DNA from: Marisediminicola senii
GTDB lineage: Bacteria; Actinomycetota; Actinomycetes; Actinomycetales; Microbacteriaceae
DNA: 64,000 nucleotides
Direction: 5' to 3'
NCBI RefSeq assembly: GCF_011057645.1
Contig: NZ_JAALGE010000001.1
Span: 1-64,000 of the forward strand
A program made the translations under genes and the position numbers. This document shows positions 45,885 to 54,589 of the stretch, piece by piece. How positions within the stretch are numbered: the first letter of the stretch is position 1; every line of letters starts with the position of its first letter. The notes under the pieces are model-generated. The model was not told where the DNA came from, did no database searches, and saw only the letters and a list, made by a program, of their open reading frames with translations.

Positions 45885-46817
45885 ATGCCTGTCGTACTGG
45901 GCCGATCGACACGAACCATCGCCCTGGTCGCGCTCGCGGGCGCGGTGCTCGTGGGGTGCGGCAGCGCATCGACGGCGGGGAACGCGGGCGCGACGACGGG
46001 CCCGAGCGCCGCGGCATCCACCACCGCCCCTGCACCGGTCGATTTCATCGCGGAGTTCGACGAACTCGAGGCACGCTATGACGCGACGCTCGGGGTCTTC
46101 GCCGTCGACACCGGCACGGGTGTCGAGGTCGAGTGGCGGGCCGACGACAGGTTCGCCTACGCATCCACGATCAAGGCGCTTGCCGCCGCAGCCGCTCTCG
46201 GCCGATTCGGTATCGATGGGATGCAGCAGCCGGTCGCCATCGCGTCGAGCGACCTCGTGTCGTACTCGCCGGTGACCGAGACCCGTGTCGGTGGAAGCAT
46301 GACCCTCGCCGAGATCGCCGACGCCGCGGTCACGCTCAGCGACAACACGGCGGGCAACTACCTGTTCGAGGCCCTCGGCGGGCCCGGTGAGCTCGACCGC
46401 GCGCTCGCCGTGCTCGGGGACGATACGACCACGGTGTCGCGCATCGAGCCGCAGCTCAACGAAGCCGCGCCGGGCGACGAGCGGGACACCAGCACCCCGC
46501 GGGCCATGGCGGGGAGCCTGCGCGAATACGTGCTCGGCGACGCCCTGCCCGAGGCCGAGCGCGCGCAGCTGACGGAGTGGCTCGTGGCCAGCCAGACCGG
46601 TGGTTCGCTGGTGGGCGCCGACCTGCCAGGTGACTGGACGATCGGCGACAAGTCGGGAGCCGGGGGATTCGGAACCCGCAACGACATCGCCGTCGTCTGG
46701 CCGTCGACGGGAGAGGCGATCGTGATTGCGGTGATGTCGACGCGCGGCGTCGAGGGGGCCGAGTACGACGACCGGCTGGTGGCGGAAGCCGCCGCGATCG
46801 CCGTGGGGGCGCTGTGA
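45885..46817 (+). CDS. class A beta-lactamase, lipoprotein
   Basis: 310 aa serine hydrolase. It has all class A active-site elements: STIK (Ser70/Lys73), SDN (130 loop), RIEPQLN (omega-loop Glu166/Asn170) and KSG (234 triad). The N-terminus ends in a lipobox (AGAVLVGCGS), so it is probably membrane-tethered outside the cell. GAGGGAGCTC precedes the ATG. It overlaps the MFS gene downstream (GTGA). Activity spectrum cannot be read from sequence. Confidence 0.92.
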   Translation: MPVVLGRSTRTIALVALAGAVLVGCGSASTAGNAGATTGPSAAASTTAPAPVDFIAEFDELEARYDATLGVFAVDTGTGVEVEWRADDRFAYASTIKALAAAAALGRFGIDGMQQPVAIASSDLVSYSPVTETRVGGSMTLAEIADAAVTLSDNTAGNYLFEALGGPGELDRALAVLGDDTTTVSRIEPQLNEAAPGDERDTSTPRAMAGSLREYVLGDALPEAERAQLTEWLVASQTGGSLVGADLPGDWTIGDKSGAGGFGTRNDIAVVWPSTGEAIVIAVMSTRGVEGAEYDDRLVAEAAAIAVGAL

Positions 46818-48076
46818 GCGCCGAGGTCGACCGCGCGCGGGTGCAGCGACGCACCCTGACCGTCGTGGTGCTGAGCCAGATCCTCGGCGGTGCCGGTCTC
46901 GCCGCGGGGGTCACCGTCGGCGCCCTGCTCGCGCAGGACATGCTCGGCTCCGACAGCTTCGCCGGCGTCTCGGCCGCCCTGTTCACGCTGGGAGCAGCGC
47001 TGACGGCATACATCGTCGGGCGCGTCACCCAGCGATCGGGACGTCGCATCGGGCTCAGTGCCGGCTTCGCGGCGGGCGGGGCGGGAGCGATCGGCGTCGT
47101 CATCGCCGCCGTGATCGACAGCCCCGCGCTGCTCTTTGCATCGTTCCTCGTCTACGGCGCTGGCACCGCCACCAACCTGCAGGCGCGGTATGCGGGCACC
47201 GACCTCGCACTCCCCGCGGTGCGCGGACGCGCGGTGAGTATCGCGCTGGTCTCCACCACAGCGGGCGCCGTCGCCGGTCCGAACCTGGTGCAACCACTCG
47301 GTGAGTTGGCGCTAGGGCTCGGTATCCCCGCGCTGGCGGGGCCGTTCCTGCTCGCGGCGGCCGCGTACCTGGGGGCGGGCGCCGTGCTGTTCGTTCTGCT
47401 GCGCCCGGATCCCTTCGTGCTGGCGCGGGAGCTCGCCGCGGGGGCGGCCGCCGAGGCATCCAATTCTGCAGTTGGCCAGGAGGACGCGTCGACCGTTCCC
47501 CGTCCCGGAACCGGTGCGTACATCGGCGCCGCCGTCATGGTGCTGACGCAGATCGCGATGGTCGCGATCATGACGATGACGCCGGTGCACATGCGGGCCC
47601 ATGATCACGATCTGGGCGACATCGGACTGGTGATCAGCGTGCACATCGGCGCGATGTACCTGCCGTCGCTGCTGACCGGGGCCCTCGTCGACCGGGTCGG
47701 CCGAACGCCCATGGCGATCGCAGCCGGGGTTACCCTGCTCGCCGCCGGGGTCACCGCCGCGGTCGCGCCCGCCGACGACCTGGCCCTGCTCATTGTGGCG
47801 CTCGCGCTGCTCGGGCTGGGCTGGAACTTCGGGCTCATCGCCGGCACCGCGCTGGTGGTCGACAACACCGTGCCGGCCAATCGCGCGCGGGTGCAGGGCA
47901 CGCTCGACGTGCTCATCGCGCTGGCCGGTGCGGGGGCGGGCATCATGTCGAGCATCGTGATGGCCGGCACCAGTTTCGCCACCCTGTCGCTCGCCGGCGG
48001 GGTGCTCGCGCTCCTGCTCATTCCCGTGCTCATCTGGGCGCACGCCGCGGACCGTCGGGTGAGTCTTCGCTCGTAA
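46814..48076 (+). CDS. MFS transporter
   Basis: 420 aa, 12 predicted helices with a short central loop (~208-232). Loop 2-3 reads GRVTQRSGRRIG, and HDLGDIGLVISVHIGAMYLPSLLTG starts the second half. It is translationally coupled to the beta-lactamase gene. Export of a small molecule is likely, and a link to beta-lactams is only suggested by the operon. Confidence 0.85.
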   Translation: MSAEVDRARVQRRTLTVVVLSQILGGAGLAAGVTVGALLAQDMLGSDSFAGVSAALFTLGAALTAYIVGRVTQRSGRRIGLSAGFAAGGAGAIGVVIAAVIDSPALLFASFLVYGAGTATNLQARYAGTDLALPAVRGRAVSIALVSTTAGAVAGPNLVQPLGELALGLGIPALAGPFLLAAAAYLGAGAVLFVLLRPDPFVLARELAAGAAAEASNSAVGQEDASTVPRPGTGAYIGAAVMVLTQIAMVAIMTMTPVHMRAHDHDLGDIGLVISVHIGAMYLPSLLTGALVDRVGRTPMAIAAGVTLLAAGVTAAVAPADDLALLIVALALLGLGWNFGLIAGTALVVDNTVPANRARVQGTLDVLIALAGAGAGIMSSIVMAGTSFATLSLAGGVLALLLIPVLIWAHAADRRVSLRS

Positions 48077-48125
48077 ACATAGAGCGATGGTGGATGCCGC
48101 CTTCCGGCTCACATTCGCGAGGATT

Positions 48126-48131
48126 TATCCT
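48126..48131 (+). promoter_or_regulatory. -10 element, leaderless membrane protein gene
   Basis: TATCCT, 6 nt before ATG 48138. Confidence 0.45.
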
Positions 48132-48137
48132 TGTCGC

Positions 48138-48722
48138 ATGAGCGCGAACGAGCGGCAGCGATTGACTCCCGATGAGCGACAGCGCGTAGGAGCAGGGGGA
48201 TTGACCTCCGGCGTGATTTTCGCCGTGCTGTTCACCCTCCTCACCTGGGCAATGACGGGCAACCTCTCCCCGGTTTCCGGCGCGCTGGGCGGCGTCGTGT
48301 TCGGGGTCGCAATGGGATGCATCTTCGCCTCGACGGTGCGGCAAAACGGAGGGGAAGCTGCGACGAGAGCGCTGCGGCGCGCCTTCCGGTCACGGACGCT
48401 TCCCACGGGTGCCGATCCGCACCTGTGGTCGACCCTGCTGGATCGGCACGATGCAAGCGCGAACAAGGCCAAGTATTTCGCCATCTTCTTTGCCGCGCTG
48501 GCCGTGCTGTACGTGGTGCTTGCACTGAATGCCACGGGGCCCACAGCGGTCGCCATGTGGGCGAGCGTCGTTCTGTTTGCGGGCCTGGTCGTCTGGACGC
48601 CGCTGGAAGCCCGGGCGCGGCGTTCCAGGGTGCGCGTGCTGCGCGAGCAATTGGCACAGGTATCGGGCGGGCGGGCAGGAACCGGCGGTCATTCCGAGAA
48701 CCCCTCCGATGCGCATCGCTGA
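48138..48722 (+). CDS. membrane protein of unknown function
   Basis: 194 aa with two pairs of membrane helices (~22-65 and ~115-160) separated by a basic cytoplasmic loop (RRAFRSRTLPTGADPHLWSTLLDRHDASANKAK). No family recognised. The 3' end overlaps the next gene by 14 nt, so the two are probably cotranslated. Confidence 0.72.
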   Translation: MSANERQRLTPDERQRVGAGGLTSGVIFAVLFTLLTWAMTGNLSPVSGALGGVVFGVAMGCIFASTVRQNGGEAATRALRRAFRSRTLPTGADPHLWSTLLDRHDASANKAKYFAIFFAALAVLYVVLALNATGPTAVAMWASVVLFAGLVVWTPLEARARRSRVRVLREQLAQVSGGRAGTGGHSENPSDAHR

Positions 48723-49227
48723 CGACGCGGGCGAGTCCGCATTCACGCTGGCACCGGTGCGCTACGAATTCGCCGAGGCGACCGGTGACGAATGGGATGA
48801 CAACTGGCTCGTCGTGCGCGGGGCGGTAATCACTCCCGCAGCGACCTCGGAGTTCGAAGACCCGTCGCTGCTGGTGACCGAGGCGCAGGCACTGCAGGAC
48901 TGGCTCGTGGGGGTCAGCCGGGGCGCAGAAAGACCGATGGCTCCCGCCGTGCTGCCCCTCCCGTCGCTGCCGTGGAGTCAGTCCACTCCGCCCGTGCTGC
49001 CCACGCTGACCTTCGTCGAACCGAACATCGCCTTCGGCGTCGTGGCATACGCCGGCGATTCGGTCACCGTGCGGGTGTTCCTCGACGCCGAGGCCCGTCC
49101 GCCCGGGGGCCTCGGCGCACCGGAAGACGAGGCCGCCGCACTCGACATCAGGGTGCGACTGACCGCGCTCGCCGACGCCGCTTCCGACTGGGGCCGCGAC
49201 ATCAGCGAGTTTCCCGAGCGGGCCTGA
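48709..49227 (+). CDS. WapI-like immunity family protein (tentative)
   Basis: 172 aa cytoplasmic protein. The N-terminal half (YEFAEATGDEWDDNWLVVRG, then FEDPSLLVTEAQALQDWLVG) resembles the WapI-type immunity family that neutralises contact-dependent toxins. The second half has FVEPNIAFGV and VTVRVFLDAEARPPG. No toxin gene is adjacent, so it may be an orphan immunity gene or serve another purpose. It overlaps the upstream membrane-protein gene. Confidence 0.5.
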   Translation: MRIADDAGESAFTLAPVRYEFAEATGDEWDDNWLVVRGAVITPAATSEFEDPSLLVTEAQALQDWLVGVSRGAERPMAPAVLPLPSLPWSQSTPPVLPTLTFVEPNIAFGVVAYAGDSVTVRVFLDAEARPPGGLGAPEDEAAALDIRVRLTALADAASDWGRDISEFPERA

Positions 49228-49234
49228 CGGCTGT

Positions 49235-49318
49235 TCAGCGACCCGCGGGACGCGAGACCGCCGCGGCCCTGACGAGCTTCGCGATGGTGGCCGCGCCCTC
49301 ATCGGTCAGGTGGTCTTG
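49235..49318 (-). pseudogene. possible C-terminal remnant of an SGNH esterase
   Basis: After the stop of the LacI gene the minus strand encodes, in another frame, QDHLTDEGAATIAKLVRAAA and seven more residues before TGA. This resembles the catalytic Asp-x-x-His-Leu block and final helix of rhamnogalacturonan-acetylesterase-like SGNH enzymes. Only ~27 codons remain and nothing upstream matches, so it would be a deletion relic. A chance reading is possible. Confidence 0.35.
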
Positions 49319-49328
49319 GCGCCCGCGA

Positions 49329-50354
49329 CTACCCGCCCTCGCGCACCCGCGCGGTCGACTCGCCCTCGACGAGCACGCAGGGCAGGAGCACCTGTGTCTC
49401 GCCGTTCGCCGCCCGTCCCTCCAGCTTGTCGACCAGGGCGTCGACGCCCATTCGCCCGAGCTCGACACCCGGGGCGGCCATCAGGGTCAGGGTGGGATCG
49501 GACATCGCCGCCATCTCTGCCGACGAACTCATCGAAATCACCGAGATGTCTTCTGGCACCCGAAAGCCCAGGTTGCGAAAGCCGCTGACGAGCCCGAACG
49601 CCGCCTGCTCGTTCATGACGATGACCGCGGTGAGGTCGGGACTCGCCTCGATGAGCCTGCTGGCGGCGTCGCGGCCGGCCGCGGGCGTCTCGTCGCACGA
49701 GATCATCACGGCATCGCCATCACGGGTGGCCATGATCGCGCCGTATGTTGCCTCGGTGCGCACGACGGGCCCGTAGTCGGTCAGCAGGCTGCTTCCGACG
49801 CTGCCGGTGACGAGGGCAATGCGGGTGTGCCCCAGGTTCGATAGATATTCGATGGATGCTGCCATCGTTGTTTCGAAGTCGATGTCGACATACGTGAGCA
49901 GATCGGGTTCGCGCGTGCGTCCGATGATGGCGAACGGGGTGCCCGTCTGCAGCAGCGACGTCACGCGCGGGTCGTCGAGCTGCACCTCCATCAGCAGCAC
50001 CCCGTCGACGAGGCCCCCTGCGGTGAGGTCGCCGAGCTGACCGGCGTCATTGTCGATGGGCGACAGGATCAGGTTGTAGCCGAGCTCGCTCGCGCGACGG
50101 GCGGCGCTGGTGAAGAAGTGCACGACGGTGCCGCCGAACCGGTGCTGCAGCGCCGGGTAGAGCACGGCGAGCACGCGCGACCGCTTGCTGGCGAGGGCGC
50201 GAGCCACCTCGTTGCGCCGAAAGCCGAGGTCGCGGATCGCCTGCTCGACCCGCTCGCGGGTCGCCGGGGCGACGGGTTTCGTGTTGTTGAGCGTGAACGA
50301 CACCGTGGCCACCGACACGTCGGCCAGGCGGGCTACATCGCGCATCGTGACCAC
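49329..50354 (-). CDS. LacI family transcriptional regulator
   Basis: 341 aa. The HTH (MRDVARLADVSVATVSFTLN) is at the very N-terminus, and the sugar-binding domain has GGTVVHFFTSAARRASELGYN, DGVLLMEVQLDDPRV and VISMSSSAEMAAMSDPTLT. GTG 50354 follows AAGAAGG; the frame is open 23 codons further. It is divergent from the binding-protein operon. TAAAGCGGTT sites lie between the two. Confidence 0.9.
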   Translation of the reverse strand: MVTMRDVARLADVSVATVSFTLNNTKPVAPATRERVEQAIRDLGFRRNEVARALASKRSRVLAVLYPALQHRFGGTVVHFFTSAARRASELGYNLILSPIDNDAGQLGDLTAGGLVDGVLLMEVQLDDPRVTSLLQTGTPFAIIGRTREPDLLTYVDIDFETTMAASIEYLSNLGHTRIALVTGSVGSSLLTDYGPVVRTEATYGAIMATRDGDAVMISCDETPAAGRDAASRLIEASPDLTAVIVMNEQAAFGLVSGFRNLGFRVPEDISVISMSSSAEMAAMSDPTLTLMAAPGVELGRMGVDALVDKLEGRAANGETQVLLPCVLVEGESTARVREGG

Positions 50355-50450
50355 GCGTGCCTTCTTTCGAATGTTCCGTTGCCGTGCGCTCGGGAGTTTC
50401 GGCGTTTGCAGGAAGTCTCCCACGATTCCGGGGTCGTCCCAGTCTCGTAG

Positions 50451-50521
50451 TAAAGCGGTTAGATATTTTCCTTGACATGTCGGTAGCGGCGAAACAGACT
50501 GTGGCGGTAAAGCGGTTTACC
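50451..50521 (+). promoter_or_regulatory. paired LacI-type operators and promoter
   Basis: GGTAAA-GCGG-TTTACC (50506-50521) is an inverted repeat, and TAAAGCGGTTAG (50451-50462) is a partial copy 58 bp away. TTGACA (50472-50477) lies between them, directed to the binding-protein gene. Two sites about 5.5 helical turns apart fit looping repression by the adjacent LacI protein. Confidence 0.6.
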
Positions 50522-50572
50522 GGTTCGTGGACGCACCGGTAACGACCATCACCACGGCAAAGGAGCCACACG

Positions 50573-51868
50573 ATGACGACTGCACGCAGCCCCAGAATGA
50601 CCTTCGGCCCCTCTGCCGCCCCAGCGAATCGGGCAGGTACGAGGCGCTTTCGCTCGAGGATGACCGCCGTGTTCGCGGTCGCCGCCATCACCCCGCTCGT
50701 GCTCGCATCCTGCAGCGGCGGGGGCGACTCGGGATCCGGCGGCGGCGAGGTGGAGAGCCTCTCGATCCTCGACTACTACAACAACGAGCCGGACAGCACC
50801 CTGATCCAGACGGCCATCGACAACTGCGGTGAGGAGATCGGCGTCGAGATCGACCGACGCACCGTGCCCGGTGCCGACCTCATCCAGACGGTGCTTCAGC
50901 AGGCGTCGTCGAGAACCCTCCCCGACGTTCTGATGCTCGACAATCCCGACCTGCAGGAGATCGCGGCAACGGGCGGGCTGTCGCCGCTCAGCGACTACGA
51001 CGTCGACACGTCGGGATTCGCCGAGGGGATGCTCGAAGCGGCCACCTACGAAGGCGAGGTCTACGGACTCGCCCCCACCGCCAACACCATCGGCCTCTTC
51101 TACAACGCCGACCTGCTCGAGGCGGCGGGCATCGAGCCGCCGACCACCTGGGACGAGCTGAAGACCGCGGCCGCCGCCCTCACCACCGGCGACCAGTACG
51201 GCATCGCCTTCTCGGCGATCGCCACCTACGAGGGCAGCTGGCAATTCCTGCCGTTCATGTGGACCAACGGTGGTGACGAGACCGACCTCACCACCCCCGA
51301 GGTCGCGGAGGCCCTGCAGCTGCAGGTCGACCTCGTGCAGTCCGGCTCGGCATCGAGCAGCGTTCTCAACTGGTCGCAGGCCGATGTGAAGGACCAGTTC
51401 GCCGCGGGCAACGCGGCCATGATGATCAACGGGCCGTGGCAGATCCCCGCCCTGCAGGAGACGCCGGAGATCAACTGGGGCACCGTGCAGATTCCCGTGC
51501 GCGAAGAGGGCCAGACGCCTATCGCGCCCCTCGGCGGCGAGGTCTGGACGGTCCCGGTCACCGGCGATGACGCGAAGCAGGCCAAGGCTGCCGAGTTCGT
51601 CTCGTGCATGAGCAACGACGAGAACCAGCTGACCCTCGCCGAAGCCCGCTACACCGTTCCGACGAAGACCGCCCTCGCGGAGCAGTACGTCGAGAACGTG
51701 CCGGAGATGGCATCATTCACCGAACAGGTGGCCAACGCCCGGTCGCGCACCGGTCAGCTCGGCGAAGAGTGGCCAGACGCGGCGACCGTGATCTACACCG
51801 CGATCCAGCTCGCCCTGACCGATCAGGCCACCCCGACGGATGCGTTCGAGGAAGCGGCTGCGGGTTAG
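50573..51868 (+). CDS. sugar ABC transporter substrate-binding lipoprotein
   Basis: 431 aa family 1 solute-binding protein with a lipobox (LVLASCSGG, ~44). It shows the usual DVLMLDNPDLQEIAATGGLSPL, YGLAPTANTIGLFYN, and AMMINGPWQIPAL segments. AAAGGAGCC is upstream. First gene of the operon; ligand unknown, probably an oligosaccharide given ThuA and Gfo/Idh partners. Confidence 0.9.
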   Translation: MTTARSPRMTFGPSAAPANRAGTRRFRSRMTAVFAVAAITPLVLASCSGGGDSGSGGGEVESLSILDYYNNEPDSTLIQTAIDNCGEEIGVEIDRRTVPGADLIQTVLQQASSRTLPDVLMLDNPDLQEIAATGGLSPLSDYDVDTSGFAEGMLEAATYEGEVYGLAPTANTIGLFYNADLLEAAGIEPPTTWDELKTAAAALTTGDQYGIAFSAIATYEGSWQFLPFMWTNGGDETDLTTPEVAEALQLQVDLVQSGSASSSVLNWSQADVKDQFAAGNAAMMINGPWQIPALQETPEINWGTVQIPVREEGQTPIAPLGGEVWTVPVTGDDAKQAKAAEFVSCMSNDENQLTLAEARYTVPTKTALAEQYVENVPEMASFTEQVANARSRTGQLGEEWPDAATVIYTAIQLALTDQATPTDAFEEAAAG

Positions 51869-51871
51869 GCC

Positions 51872-52825
51872 ATGACCCGACTGGAAACGTCGCCGAGAGC
51901 GTCATCCACTATCGAGGCCTCTGAACCGCCCGTGCACCGTCGTCGGCGGTGGACGATGGAGAAGGTGACGAAGATCCTCTTCGTCGTGCCGGCCGGCCTG
52001 TTCCTGCTGCTGTTCTTCGGCTACCCCGTGGTCAAGAACGTCACGATGAGCCTGCAGGAATACACGTCGCGCACCTTCTTCACCGGTGAGGCCCCGTGGG
52101 TCGGATTCGCGAACTACGTGACGATCTTCACGAGCAACCTGTTCGTGCCGTCGATGGTGAACACGGCGTTGTTCACGGTGGGGTCGATCGCGGGGCAGTT
52201 CGCGATCGGCCTCGCCCTGGCCGTGTTCTTCAAGCGCCGTTTTCCGCTGAGCAACTTCCTCCGCTCGATGCTGCTGCTGCCGTGGCTCCTGCCGCTCATC
52301 GTCGCCAGCGCGACCTGGCGGTCGATCCTCGACCAGGACAGCGGGGTGCTCAACCAGTTCATCGGCGTGTTCGGCGTCGAACCGGTGCCGTGGCTCACGT
52401 CGCCCGGCGTCGCCCTGATCGCCGTGATCCTGGTGAACATCTGGATCGGCATCCCGTTCAACGTGACCATCCTCTACGGAGGGCTGCAGGACATCCCCGA
52501 GGAGCTGTATGAGGCGGGGGCCCTCGACGGCGCCACCGGCTGGGCTGCGTTCCGGTACATCACCTGGCCGAACCTGCGACCGGTGGTGAGCGTGGTGCTC
52601 GTGCTCGGGGTGGTCTACACGATCAAGGTGCTCGACATCATCCTGGGCCTCACCGACGGTGGCCCGGCGAACTCGACCCAGACCCTCTCGATCCGCTCGT
52701 ACCAGGAGTCGTTCGTGAGCTTCGAGTTCGGGGTCGGCGCCGCATACAGCAACGTGCTGATCATCGTGTCGCTGCTGTTCGCCCTCATCTACCTGCGCGC
52801 CAACCGACGCGCCGTCGACGAATAG
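51872..52825 (+). CDS. sugar ABC transporter permease (MalF type)
   Basis: 317 aa, six main helices. The EAA loop is ELYEAGALDGATGWAAFRYITWP. It starts 3 bp after the binding-protein stop and is followed after 9 bp by the second permease. No ATPase is encoded in the operon. Confidence 0.9.
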   Translation: MTRLETSPRASSTIEASEPPVHRRRRWTMEKVTKILFVVPAGLFLLLFFGYPVVKNVTMSLQEYTSRTFFTGEAPWVGFANYVTIFTSNLFVPSMVNTALFTVGSIAGQFAIGLALAVFFKRRFPLSNFLRSMLLLPWLLPLIVASATWRSILDQDSGVLNQFIGVFGVEPVPWLTSPGVALIAVILVNIWIGIPFNVTILYGGLQDIPEELYEAGALDGATGWAAFRYITWPNLRPVVSVVLVLGVVYTIKVLDIILGLTDGGPANSTQTLSIRSYQESFVSFEFGVGAAYSNVLIIVSLLFALIYLRANRRAVDE

Positions 52826-52834
52826 GAGCTCGCG

Positions 52835-53713
52835 ATGACCTCGATAATCTCCACCCCCGTCGACGCACCGCGGCCGCAGCCGAGCCTGAGCGAGCGGCGT
52901 GGCGTTCGAAAGGTTCCGTCGGCCGTATTCACGGTGCTCGGCATCTTCTTCCTCGCCGTGATGCTGTTCCCCATCTACTGGATGGTCAACGCGTCGCTGC
53001 AGCCATCGGGCAACACGCTCTCCGGCGAGTGGTTTCCGGTCAATCCGAGCTTCGCCGGCTACCAGACGGCGATCGCCGACCAGGGGGCGAACCTGCTGAC
53101 CAGCCTGATCGTCTCGCTCGGCACCGTGGTCTTCAGCCTCGCCGTCGCCGCGCCCGCGGCCTACGCGCTCGCGCAGTTTCGGTTCCGCTGGGTGGGGGCC
53201 GCGCTGCTGGCCATCCTGATCTCGCAGATGATCCCGGGAATCGTGATCGCCAATGCGCTGTACACCGCATACAACGACCTCGGGCTGCTCAACTCGATCC
53301 CCGGGCTGATCCTCGCCGATGCCACGCACGCCATCCCGTTCGCGATCCTCATCCTGCGCGCGTCGATGCTGAGCATTCCGGCCTCGATCATCGAGGCGGC
53401 GCGAGTCGACGGGGCCGGGTTCTTTCGGGCCTTCGTGTCGATCGTGATCCCGATCAGCCGCAACGGGTTGATCACCGCGGGGTTGTTCGCGTTCCTCTTC
53501 ACGTGGAGCGACTTCCTCTTCGCGCTGACGCTCACGACGACCGACGAAGTGCGCCCGGTGACCCTCGGCATCTACCAGTACCTCGGTTCGCAGGTCGGCA
53601 ACTGGAGCGCCGTGATGGCGACCGCCGTTCTGTCGTCGCTGCCCGCGATCGTGCTCCTGGTCATCGCGCAGCGGTTCATTGCCGCCGGTGCCGTGGGAGG
53701 TGCCGTGAAATAG
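52835..53713 (+). CDS. sugar ABC transporter permease (MalG type)
   Basis: 292 aa permease with EAA loop IEAARVDGAGFFRAFVSIVI. RBS TAGGAGCTCGCG. Completes the importer membrane domain with the preceding gene. Confidence 0.9.
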   Translation: MTSIISTPVDAPRPQPSLSERRGVRKVPSAVFTVLGIFFLAVMLFPIYWMVNASLQPSGNTLSGEWFPVNPSFAGYQTAIADQGANLLTSLIVSLGTVVFSLAVAAPAAYALAQFRFRWVGAALLAILISQMIPGIVIANALYTAYNDLGLLNSIPGLILADATHAIPFAILILRASMLSIPASIIEAARVDGAGFFRAFVSIVIPISRNGLITAGLFAFLFTWSDFLFALTLTTTDEVRPVTLGIYQYLGSQVGNWSAVMATAVLSSLPAIVLLVIAQRFIAAGAVGGAVK

Positions 53714-53785
53714 GAACCGGCTGTATACGAGGGGCCACCGCGGCCCGAACCACCCCATCAACAGATGTAGATCGAAGGAATCACC

Positions 53786-54589
53786 GTGACCGAGCAGTCC
53801 GCAGCATCCACCCCCGTCCGCGTCGTCGTCTGGGGCGAGAACCGCCACGAGAAAGTCGAGCCGCACGTCGCCGAGATCTATCCGAATGGAATGCACGAAA
53901 CCATCCGCGAAGGCATCGAGGAGAACCTCGGCGCGAGTGCGACCGTCACGACGGCGACCCTCGACGACCCCGAGCACGGACTCACCGAAGAGGTGCTCGC
54001 CGCCACCGACGTTCTCGTCTGGTGGGGGCACGCCGCTCACGACGAGGTGAGTGACGAGGTCGTCGAACGCGTGCACTCGCACGTGCTCGCCGGAATGGGG
54101 CTGCTCGTGCTGCACTCCGGGCACTGGTCGAAGATCTTCGGCAAGCTCATGGGCACCAGCTGCACGCTGCGTTGGCGGTCTGAGGCCGACCGCGAGATCG
54201 TCTGGACGGTCGACCCGACCCACCCGATCTCGCGGGGCATCCCGCATCCATTCATCATTCCGCAGCAGGAGATGTACGGGGAGTTCTTCGACATCCCCGC
54301 GCCCGACGAGCTGGTGTTCCTCAGCACGTTCTCCGGAGGGGAGGTCTTTCGGTCGGGCTGCACGTTCAAACGCGGTTTCGGCAAGATCTTCTTCTTCAGC
54401 CCCGGCGATCAGGACTTTCCGGTCTACCACCACAGCGACGTTCGCCGGGTCATCGCCAACGGCGTCGAGTGGGCGAGGACGGTGCGCCCCGAGCGCGCGG
54501 TTCCGGTGCTGCTGCGCTACGAGACCGAGGACTTCTACACCGGCCGCGACTACACCGGCGCGATGAACAACAGCGAAAAGGTGGAGTGA
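53786..54589 (+). CDS. ThuA domain protein
   Basis: 267 aa. It begins [13 protein letters not shown] and carries [34 protein letters not shown] and [14 protein letters not shown], typical of the ThuA subgroup linked to sugar catabolic operons. RBS GAAGGAATCACC before GTG 53786. Stop and next start overlap (TGATG). It is only distantly similar to the ThuA protein at 35765. Confidence 0.87.
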   Translation: MTEQSAASTPVRVVVWGENRHEKVEPHVAEIYPNGMHETIREGIEENLGASATVTTATLDDPEHGLTEEVLAATDVLVWWGHAAHDEVSDEVVERVHSHVLAGMGLLVLHSGHWSKIFGKLMGTSCTLRWRSEADREIVWTVDPTHPISRGIPHPFIIPQQEMYGEFFDIPAPDELVFLSTFSGGEVFRSGCTFKRGFGKIFFFSPGDQDFPVYHHSDVRRVIANGVEWARTVRPERAVPVLLRYETEDFYTGRDYTGAMNNSEKVE

